Shown piece after piece: positions 1 through 7,685 of a stretch of 64,000 nucleotides of DNA. The position numbers and the translations under genes are program-made. Positions within the stretch are counted from its first letter, which is position 1. The number at the start of each line of letters is the position of its first letter. The notes below the pieces were generated by a model. That model did not search any database, was not told the DNA's origin, and worked only from the letters and a program-made list of their open reading frames with translations. The DNA is from Pararhodobacter sp. (GTDB lineage: Bacteria > Pseudomonadota > Alphaproteobacteria > Rhodobacterales > Rhodobacteraceae): positions 2,263,001 through 2,327,000 of the forward strand of contig NZ_JAUCBZ010000015.1 of assembly GCF_034676545.1 (NCBI RefSeq). Reading direction: 5' to 3'.

Positions 1-322
1 CGCCATTTGCTCGGCGCGTGATCCGATGCGCTACGATCCGCCTTTTGTCTGGGAATCGAGCATGTTGATCACCCCGGCCACTGGCGGTGATGCCGGCGTC
101 CGAGAAATCCGGAACCGCGCCGCTGGAGGTTGGAAGCAGCTGCCGCATCTGCCCGCGAACCGTCTGCCCGGCGCGACGCGAGCCCTCGATCGTGATCGGC
201 TGACCGGTTTGCGCAGCGGCTTTTGTTTTTCAAGCGAGCCTTTGACACACCTGTGAATTGCCGCAATACTCACCGTTGAAAGCGCGGCTATCGGTGGCCT
301 TTCCGCCCGCTGGAGGACGTCA
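1..322. other. Left edge, no assignable gene
   Basis: No frame here gives a protein I recognise. On the plus strand one frame is open from the window edge to 256 but its translation is low-complexity Arg/Pro/Leu-rich. On the minus strand, roughly 215 down to 34, one frame has coding-like third positions and, if one base is dropped near 80, continues to a tidy C-terminus (VINMLDSQTKGGS) ending at a TAG at 31-33. That could be the end of a broken minus-strand gene, but I cannot identify it. The last bases (312-317, GGAGGA) are the ribosome binding site of the response regulator. Confidence 0.3.
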
Positions 323-754
323 ATGGCAAACGATGACTTGCATAGGCCAGGTGCTGCACCGGTCGCGCCCGGTGCGCGTCTGGGGGCAGGGCGGGCGGTT
401 TTGGTGGTCGAGGACGAACCCAACATCGGCGAGGCCATCCGCTTTATCCTGCGCCGCGACGGATGGGATGTGACGGTTCTCGAGTCCGGCGAAAACATCA
501 AAGCAACGATTGCCGCCCTGCAACCGGCGGTGATGATCCTCGATGTCATGCTGCCCGACCAAAGCGGCTTTGATATCCTGCGCGCCTTGCGCGCCGCGCC
601 GCCGACCAAAAACCTGCCGGTGATCCTGCTGACGGCCAAAGGCCAGAGCGCCTCGCGCGATCTGGCGATGGAATGCGGCGCGTCGGCCTTCATGGCCAAG
701 CCGTTTGCCAATCGCGACTTGTTGGATGCGGTCCGCAATCTGGTAATGGGGTAA
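323..754 (+). CDS. Single-domain response regulator (CheY-like receiver)
   Basis: A 143-residue protein consisting almost only of a receiver domain (about residues 24-140) after a short Pro/Ala-rich lead. The phosphorylation machinery is visible: acidic pair E30/D31 in VVEDEP, phospho-acceptor D74 in ILDVMLPD, T104 and K126 in MAKPF. It has no output domain, so it must act by protein contact or as a phosphate relay. A GGAGGA site 5 bases before the ATG supports the start. It lies 3 bases upstream of a small membrane protein gene, which overlaps a symporter-histidine kinase gene. That kinase is the obvious phosphodonor (inference from gene order). Confidence 0.92.
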   Translation: MANDDLHRPGAAPVAPGARLGAGRAVLVVEDEPNIGEAIRFILRRDGWDVTVLESGENIKATIAALQPAVMILDVMLPDQSGFDILRALRAAPPTKNLPVILLTAKGQSASRDLAMECGASAFMAKPFANRDLLDAVRNLVMG

Positions 755-757
755 CGC

Positions 758-1050
758 ATGGAGCGCCGCCGCACCCCGCTGTATCTGGAACGCGAAACCT
801 ATCGCCGCCGTCGCATCATGGATGCCGCGCGGGTCTTGCCGGTTCTGGGGTTTGTCCTGATCTTGCTGCCGGTCCTGTGGACGCAGGGCGGGCAGATGGG
901 CACGGCGGCGAGGCGGTCTATATCTTCATTCTCTGGTTCGTGCTGATCCTCAGTGCCGCCCTGCTGTCGCGCCCCTTGCACGCCTCGTTGAACCGCGAGA
1001 TGCCCCGCCAATCCAGTGGCACGAAACCTGACCCCGGCGCGCCCGAATGA
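758..1050 (+). CDS. Small two-helix membrane protein, frameshifted
   Basis: The intended product is about 97 residues: a basic N-terminus (MERRRTPLYLERETYRRRR), one membrane helix (VLPVLGFVLILLPVLW), a short Gly-rich turn, and a second helix (YIFILWFVLILSAALL) ending in GAPE. The two halves lie in different frames. Restoring one G near 904-906 (ACGGCGGC to ACGGGCGGC) joins them as GTGGEAVYIF. The stop overlaps the next ATG (ATGA at 1047-1050), so the gene is translationally coupled to the symporter-kinase. Size and topology resemble the small partner subunits (DUF4212/DUF485 type) encoded next to solute:sodium symporters, but I do not recognise the family. Confidence 0.7.
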
Positions 1051-3786
1051 CGCTGAATATCCTGATCCCGGCGGCGCTGGGGTATGTGGTCTTTCTGTTC
1101 GGCATCGCCTCGCTGGCCGAGCACCGCGCCGAGACCCTGCGCGCCGCCGGGCGGCGTCCACGGTTTCTGCGTTCGCCGCTGATCTACACGCTGTCGCTGT
1201 CGGTGTATTGCACCGCCTGGACCTTTTACGGTGCGGTCGGCTACGCGGCGCGCTCGGGGTTGGAGTTTGTCACCATTTACATTGGTCCGACGCTGGTTTT
1301 CGTTGGCTGGTGGTGGTTCTTGCGCAAGCTGGTGCGGATCGGCAAGGCGCAGCGCGTGACCTCGATTGCCGACCTGATCTCGGCGCGTTACGGCAAGTCG
1401 AACATGATCGGCGTCATCGTGACCCTCCTGGCCGTCGCCGCCACGACCCCCTATATCGCGCTGCAATTGCAATCCATTGCCCTGGCATTCGGGGCTTTCG
1501 CGGTGGATGAAATCACTGGCGCCGCAACAGTTGGCGCTGTGGGTGGCCGTGGGCCTGGCGCTGTTCACCATCCTGTTTGGCACGCGAACCCTTGACGCCA
1601 ACGAGCAGCACCACGGCGTCGTCACCGCCATCGCCGTCGAGGCCGTTGTCAAACTCGTGGCGCTGCTGGCGGTTGGCATCTGGGTTGTCTGGGGGCTGAT
1701 GGATGGTCCGATGGATGTGATGGAGCGCATCACGCTGGCGGATCGCCCGGAATGGAATGTGCAACCGGGCCGCTGGATGGGGCTGACCTTTCTGGCGGCG
1801 GTGGCGATCATCACCTTGCCGCGCATGTTTCAGGTGATGGTGGTCGAAAACTCCGATGAGCGGCAGTTGAGCACCGCGTCCTGGGCCTTTCCGCTCTATC
1901 TCATGGCGATGAGCCTCTTTGTGCTGCCGATTGCCGTCGCCGGAATGGAGTTCCTGCCGGCCAATACGAACCCTGACCTGTTCGTGCTCAACCTGCCGTT
2001 GGCCCTGGGGCAGGACGGATTGGCGATGCTGACGTTTCTGGGCGGGTTTTCGGCGGCGACCTCGATGGTGATCATCGCGTCACTGGCGCTGGCGACGATG
2101 GTATCGAACCATATTGTCGTCCCGCTCTGGCTTCGAGGGCACCGGCACGCGACCGGCTCGGCACGCGAGGTCAGCGATATGCGCGGGCTTGTGCTGAATG
2201 CGCGGCGCGTGTCGATCGTGGGCATTCTGGCGCTCGGCTATCTGTATTTCGCGGTGTCGGGCGGCTCGCGGGCGCTGGCGGCGATTGGCTTGATCTCGTT
2301 CGCCGGTATGGCGCAGGTCTTGCCCGCCCTGGTCGGCGCGCTGTACTGGCGCGGCGCCAGCCGGATCGGGGCGGCGGCGGGGTTGACGGTCGGGGCCTTG
2401 GCATGGCTTTACACGCTGTTCTTGCCATCCTTCGGGCCGGGTGTCGTGCTGGGCGCTGACCTGATGGAGTTTGGCCCCTTCGGGCTGGCGTTGTTGCGGC
2501 CGCATTCGCTGTTTGGCGTGGTCGGGCTCGATCCGTTGCTGCACGCGCTGTTCTGGTCGCTTTCGCTCAATGCGATGGTGTTCATCGCGGGCTCCCTGCT
2601 CAGTTTTCCGCACCCCGTCGAGCGGGTGCAATCGGCGCAATTCGTCAATGCCTTTGACCATGATCGCAGCGAGGATTCCTCGGGCACGCGCGGCTGGGCG
2701 CTGGAAGCCTCGGAAAACGATGCCGAAGACCTGCTGGCGATGTCACAGCGCACGCTTGGCCCCGTCGAGGCGCAGCTGTTCTTCGAGCGTGAGGCGCATG
2801 GGCAAGGCCGCGACGGCTTCCTGCCCGACCCGACACCGGATTTTCTGGACCGGCTTGAACGCGAGTTGGCCGGGTCGGTCGGCGCGGCCACGGCGCATGC
2901 GATGATTATCCAGATCGTCGGGGGCCGGTTGGTGACGGTGGATGACCTGATGGCCGTGGCCTCGGAAACCGCGCAGATCATGGAACATTCCGCGCAGCTC
3001 GAGGCCAAATCCGAGGAACTGGCCCGCACCGCCCGCCAGTTGCGCGATGCCAACGAGATGCTGCAAAAGCTCTCGGTGCAAAAAGACAGTTTCCTGAGCC
3101 AGATCAGCCATGAATTGCGCACGCCGATGACCTCGATCCGGGCGTTTTCCGAAATCCTGATGGATGACGAGGTGACGAGCGACGAACAGGTCCGTTACGC
3201 CCGCATCATCCACGACGAAAGCATCCGGCTGACCCGGTTGCTCGATGATCTGCTCGATCTCAGCGTGCTGGAGAATGGTCAGGTCAATCTCGATATTCAG
3301 CCCGGCAATCTGGCCGATCTGATCGACCGGGCGTTGCTGGCCTCGAACTCGGTGCTGCCCGAGCGCGTTTTCCAGATCCATCGGCGGGGGCTGGACAACC
3401 CCATCGCGCTGAACACCGATATCGGACGGCTGACGCAGGTGTTCATCAACATCCTGACCAATTCCCGCAAATACTGCGACGCGACTGCGCCGGAAATGCG
3501 CATTTCCGTGCGGCGCAGGGCCGGGCGCGTGACGGTGGATTTCATCGACAACGGCTCGGGCATTCCCAAGAAAAGCCAGGCGCTGATCTTCGAGAAATTT
3601 GCCCGCCTCACCGACACCCATCAGGCGGGCGGTGCCGGGTTGGGCCTGGCGATCTGCCGCGAGATCATGCACAATCTGGGCGGCGACATCGCCTATGTCC
3701 CCGGTCAGGGCGGCGCGGCGTTCCGGGTTACCTTTCCGGCGGATCTGTCGCCAAAGCTGCCCGATGTCGGCAAGCCCGCGCGGTGA
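1047..3786 (+). CDS. Sodium/solute symporter fused to sensor histidine kinase, frameshifted
   Basis: The intended product is about 912 residues. The first roughly 480 form a multi-pass sodium:solute symporter (SSSF) domain, followed by a cytoplasmic linker with a predicted coiled coil (LEAKSEELARTARQLRDAN). A HisKA domain follows with the phospho-histidine in SQISHELRTP (about residue 688), then a HATPase domain with DNGSGIP and GAGLGLAI boxes. This is the CbrA-like layout of a transporter-sensor that couples solute binding or transport to phosphorylation of a regulator. The frame changes near 1516-1530, between LALAFGAFAVDE and LAPQQLALW; removing one base restores continuity. A PutP-like permease that signals through the receiver at 323 is the likely arrangement. 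The solute cannot be told from the sequence. Confidence 0.88.
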
Positions 3787-3801
3787 TCAGGGCTTTGGTG
3801 A

Positions 3802-5592
3802 TCAGGGCTTTTTCGTATTGAATTGCAACGCATATAGGGCGGCATAACTGCCGCCTTTGGCCAACAAGGAATCATGCGTGCCCTGCTCGATGACGCGGCC
3901 TGCCTCCATGACGATGATCTTGTCGGCATTGCGCACCGTCGCCAGCCGATGCGCGATCACCAGCGTCGTGCGCCCCTCGCTCAGCGTGTCCAGCGCCGCC
4001 TGGATCAGCGCCTCGGATCGGGCATCCAGCGCCGAGGTGGCCTCGTCGAGCAACAGGATCGGCGATTGCCGCAGCAGCGCGCGGGCGATCGCCACACGCT
4101 GACGCTGACCACCCGACAGGGCCGATCCGCGCGGCCCGACGCGGGTTTCCAGACCGTCCGGCAGTTGTGGCAGGAACTCATCGACATGCGCCGCCGTGAT
4201 CGCCGCTTGCAACCGCGCGTCGCTGACCGAGTCGTCACCCATCAGGATATTGTCGCGCAGTGTCTCGTCAAACAATGCGCTGTCTTGCGCGACCACCGAA
4301 AACAGCCGCCGCAACCCGGCCAGATCCATCTGGCGCACATCCTGCCCACCCACCAGAACCCGCCCTTCCTGCGGGTCGGCCAGCCGGGTCAGCAGCGTGA
4401 ACACCGTGGTTTTCCCGGCCCCCGACGGCCCCACCAGCGCCGTTGTCTTGCCCGCTTCGGCCACCAGCGACAGTGCGTTCAACACCGGGTCCTGATCATA
4501 GGCAAAGGTCACCGCGTCAAAGCGCAGATCCTCGTGGCCGGGTTCTGGCAGCGGCGCCAACACGCCGGTCGGCTGCGTGATCTTCGGCTGCACCTTGAGC
4601 AACCGGTCAATGCGCTCGACACTGGCCAGCACGGTTTGCCAGGTGCCGCTCAGGGTGCCGAGTTTGCGCAGCGGGTCGAACAAGAACGCCAGCGCCGCGA
4701 AAAACGTCATGAACTCGCCAACCGTGCGCTCTCCGGCGATGATCTGCCGCCCGGCGAACACCAGCACCAGACCAAAGCCCAGCGCCGCGACAAGATCGGA
4801 CATCGACCCCATCGAGGCTTGCCCCGCCACGGTGCGCACCCGCGCCTTGAGGAACCGGTTGAGCACCTCACGCAGACGCAGGCTTTCGCGCGCTTCAAGC
4901 CCGGTCCTCTGGATCGTGACAACGCCGTGAAAGACCTCATCCAACCGCGTCGAGGCCCCCGCCGACGCGTCGCGCGCCCGGATACCGATGCGGCGCACAA
5001 CGCGTTGAATGATCGCCGCCGGCAGCACCAGCAACGGCACCCCGACCAGCGCCACCAGCGTCCATTGCACATCGGTGTAAAGCGCCACACTGACCAGCGC
5101 GATAATCGAGACCCCGTCGCGCGCGACCCCCGGAATGATCCGTTCAAAGATCGCTGACAGCTCCTGCGTGTCGCCGCGAATCCGGTCGATGAGATGGCCG
5201 GGCGGGTGCTCGTGATGAAACGACTGATCCAGCGTCATCAGGTGCTTGGTCAGGTCCAGTTGAATCTGCGTCATCACCTTGTTCGACACATAGGCCGTCA
5301 AGGTCCGATACAGCAATGTCGAGACGCTGCGCACGACAAAGGTTCCCGAGATCGCAAAAGCCACGAACAGCACCATGTCGGACCGCCCGGCAACCAGCAC
5401 GTCGTCGAACATCGGCTTGAGCAAGGCGCTCACCGCGCCGGTCATCGCGCCATCAACCGCCATCAGCAGCATCGCCAGCAAGATCGTCGGCATCCACTGC
5501 CGCAAATAGGTCTGCCACAGCCAACGCCGCAAAACGCGATCCTTGGCGCGGGACTGTGGCGCAGTCTCGGGTGGCATTTGGTCCTGGGTCAT
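3802..5592 (-). CDS. ABC exporter, MsbA/lipid-exporter type (permease plus ATPase)
   Basis: A 596-residue half-transporter with an N-terminal six-helix ABC exporter membrane domain (about residues 30-330) and a nucleotide-binding domain. Walker A GPSGAGKTT (near residue 385), signature LSGGQRQR and Walker B ILLLDEATSALD are intact. Such proteins work as homodimers in the inner membrane, exporting lipids, lipid-A precursors or peptides. The start is placed at 5592 (MTQDQMPPETAPQ); an upstream extension to 5754 is Arg-rich and lacks domain content. It is divergent from the SLC13 gene at 5786, and the two reading frames begin with the same six residues, MTQDQM. Confidence 0.9.
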   Translation of the reverse strand: MTQDQMPPETAPQSRAKDRVLRRWLWQTYLRQWMPTILLAMLLMAVDGAMTGAVSALLKPMFDDVLVAGRSDMVLFVAFAISGTFVVRSVSTLLYRTLTAYVSNKVMTQIQLDLTKHLMTLDQSFHHEHPPGHLIDRIRGDTQELSAIFERIIPGVARDGVSIIALVSVALYTDVQWTLVALVGVPLLVLPAAIIQRVVRRIGIRARDASAGASTRLDEVFHGVVTIQRTGLEARESLRLREVLNRFLKARVRTVAGQASMGSMSDLVAALGFGLVLVFAGRQIIAGERTVGEFMTFFAALAFLFDPLRKLGTLSGTWQTVLASVERIDRLLKVQPKITQPTGVLAPLPEPGHEDLRFDAVTFAYDQDPVLNALSLVAEAGKTTALVGPSGAGKTTVFTLLTRLADPQEGRVLVGGQDVRQMDLAGLRRLFSVVAQDSALFDETLRDNILMGDDSVSDARLQAAITAAHVDEFLPQLPDGLETRVGPRGSALSGGQRQRVAIARALLRQSPILLLDEATSALDARSEALIQAALDTLSEGRTTLVIAHRLATVRNADKIIVMEAGRVIEQGTHDSLLAKGGSYAALYALQFNTKKP

Positions 5593-5785
5593 GCGGCCTC
5601 TGCGGCTGGATAGGGTTTCATGGCTATACCGCGCAGCGCGGCGAAGGGAAATGGGCCGTGTACCCCGGCGCGTTCGTGCGGGGCGCAGGTCAACGTCGGG
5701 CGCGGGCGGCATCCATCGCCGCAAGGGCTTCACGCCACGGCTCAAATACGCCAAACTCCGCCTCGACCGCAGTATCGGAGCCAGA

Positions 5786-7558
5786 ATGACCCAAGATCAA
5801 ATGATCATCTTTTCGATCCTCGCCCTCACGGTCGCGGCGTTTCTCTGGGGCAAATTCAGGCATGATATCGTGGCCTTGGCCGCGCTGATCGCCTGCGTGG
5901 CCGCCGGTGTCGTACCCTCGCCCGTGGCCTTTGCGGGGTTCGGCCACCCGGCGGTTGTCACCGTCGCGGCGGTTCTCATTCTGAGCCGTGCCCTGCAACG
6001 CACGGGGGCTGTTGATGCCTTGGCGCGCAGCGTTCTGCCGGCCAAAGCCGGGCGGCTGACGGCTGTGGCGGCGTTGATGGGGTTGGGCGCGTTCCTGTCG
6101 GCCTTCATGAACAACGTCGGCGCAATGGCGCTGTTGATGCCGCTGGCGATCCAGCTTTCGGGTCGGCTCGATCTGGCCCCGGGTCAGGTGTTGATGCCAT
6201 TGGCCTTCGGAACCATCCTGGGCGGCATGACCACGCTGGTCGGCACGCCCCCCAACCTGATTGTCGCGGGCTTTCGTCCACCCGAGGCCGGAGGGGCGTT
6301 CGGTATGTTCGATTTCGCCTGGGTCGGCGTGCCGGTTGCCGCGACCGGCGTGGCCTTTGTCGCGTTGATCGGCTGGCGATTGGTGCCGGTACGGCGGCCA
6401 TCGGGCGAGGACAGCTTCCAGACCGGGGCCTACCTGACCGAACTCAAGGTGCCCGAAAACAGCAAAGCCATCGGCATGACCCTGCGCGGGTTCGAGGATG
6501 CCATGGAGGGGGCCGATTTGCAGATTGTGGCGCTGGTGCGCGGCACGGTGCGTCTGAACGCACCGCATGGCGGGCGGCGGATCCAGGCCGACGATATCCT
6601 GGTGGTCGAGGGCGACGCGAAAGCCCTGACCGACACCTCTGCCAAACATGACGTGGCGCTCGAGGGGTTGGGTACGCCCGCGGCGGATGAAACCGGCGAC
6701 GGCGATTTCGTGCTGCGTGAGTTCGCCGTTTTGCCCGGCTCGGCGCTGATCAATCGCAGCGCGCGCGGGTTGTTCCTGCGGTCGCGTTTTGGCGTGGCCT
6801 TGCTGGCGGTCTCGCGGGAAGGGCATCAACCGCGCGCCCGGTTGGGGACGTTGCCGTTGAAATCGGGCGACCTGATCATGCTGCGCGGCGCGCCCGAGGT
6901 GCTTGCGGAATTCGCGCGCGATATGGGCTGCGCGCCGCTGGATACCGACGAGATCTCGGTGCCGGACCGCGGCAAGGCCTGGACGGCGGCGGCGATCATG
7001 GCGGCCTCGGTCGGGCTGGCGGCGCTGGGGATCCTGCCGGCGGCGGTGGCCTTCACCTTCGGGGTGCTGGTGGTGATGATGACCCGGGTCTTGCCGCTGC
7101 GGGACGTTTATACGGCGATTGACTGGCCGGTGGTGGTGCTGCTGGCGGCGCTGATTCCGGTCGCCGGGGCGATGCAGGCGACGGGGGCGGCGGATTTGCT
7201 GGCCGGGGTGCTGGTCGGCAGCCTCGCGCAAGGCAATGCGGTGGCGGCGCTGACGGTGGTTCTGGTGGTGACGATGTTCTTGTCGGATGTGATGAATAAT
7301 GCGGCGACGGCGGCGGTGATGGCGCCGATTGCGCTGGGAATCGCGGCGACTTTGGGGGTGCAGGCGGACGGGTTCTTGATGGCCGTCGCGATCGGGGCGA
7401 GCTGTGCGTTTCTGACGCCGATCGGGCACCAGAATAATACGCTGATCTTGGGACCGGGCGGGTTTCAGTTCGGGGATTATTGGAAACTGGGGCTGATTTT
7501 GGAGGTGATCATCGTGGCGATTTCAGTGCCGATGATTTTGCTGGTCTGGCCGCTGTAA
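5786..7558 (+). CDS. SLC13-type anion permease with two RCK_C domains
   Basis: A 590-residue membrane protein. N-terminal helices carry the family motif NNVGAMALLMPLA and the segment TLVGTPPNLIVAG. A cytoplasmic insert (about residues 200-400) contains two TrkA-C/RCK_C-like domains (for example DLQIVALVRG and FGVALLAVSREG). A second helical half has the matching repeat MNNAATAAVMAP and PIGHQNNTLILGPGG. This is the divalent anion:sodium symporter or SAC1-like layout, typical of sulfate or dicarboxylate uptake. The ATG at 5786 is chosen because the hydrophobic segment starts directly after it; the reading frame extends upstream into sequence shared with the divergent ABC gene. Confidence 0.9.
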   Translation: MTQDQMIIFSILALTVAAFLWGKFRHDIVALAALIACVAAGVVPSPVAFAGFGHPAVVTVAAVLILSRALQRTGAVDALARSVLPAKAGRLTAVAALMGLGAFLSAFMNNVGAMALLMPLAIQLSGRLDLAPGQVLMPLAFGTILGGMTTLVGTPPNLIVAGFRPPEAGGAFGMFDFAWVGVPVAATGVAFVALIGWRLVPVRRPSGEDSFQTGAYLTELKVPENSKAIGMTLRGFEDAMEGADLQIVALVRGTVRLNAPHGGRRIQADDILVVEGDAKALTDTSAKHDVALEGLGTPAADETGDGDFVLREFAVLPGSALINRSARGLFLRSRFGVALLAVSREGHQPRARLGTLPLKSGDLIMLRGAPEVLAEFARDMGCAPLDTDEISVPDRGKAWTAAAIMAASVGLAALGILPAAVAFTFGVLVVMMTRVLPLRDVYTAIDWPVVVLLAALIPVAGAMQATGAADLLAGVLVGSLAQGNAVAALTVVLVVTMFLSDVMNNAATAAVMAPIALGIAATLGVQADGFLMAVAIGASCAFLTPIGHQNNTLILGPGGFQFGDYWKLGLILEVIIVAISVPMILLVWPL

Positions 7559-7562
7559 AGGC

Positions 7563-7638
7563 GTGTGTCCCCCCGTGGGACAAAGTGGGGGACACGGGAT
7601 ATCAAGGGGTTAGTGTGCAGCGTTAACTTTTGGGAAAG
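7563..7638 (+). repeat. Dispersed intergenic repeat, copy A
   Basis: About 76 bases directly after the SLC13 stop. It starts TGTGTCCCCCCGTGGGACA and ends GTGCAGCGTTAAC plus TTTTGGGAAAG. A diverged copy lies on the minus strand at 59691-59766, with the same ends and about 75% identity by eye. Within this copy, GTGTCCCCC (7565-7573) can pair with GGGGGACAC (7587-7595). The hairpin lacks a T-run, so it is not a classical terminator. Confidence 0.75.
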
Positions 7639-7656
7639 GGTTTGGAGAGGTGGTTT

Positions 7657-7685
7657 GGTGCGTGCGAGCACGCACCCTACGGGGT
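7657..7685 (+). repeat. Palindromic extragenic element, copy 1
   Basis: GGTGCGTGCGAGCACGCACC, an almost perfect palindrome, is followed by CTACGGGGT. It ends at the stop codon of the pentapeptide-repeat gene. Two further copies lie just upstream of that gene's start (9441-9469 and, inverted, 9485-9509), so the gene is bracketed by them. Confidence 0.75.

Noticed and set aside
31..774. 247-residue minus-strand frame over the response regulator
   Set aside because: Overlaps the receiver gene antisense; Arg/Ser-rich and without domain features. Only its final residues might belong to a broken neighbour.
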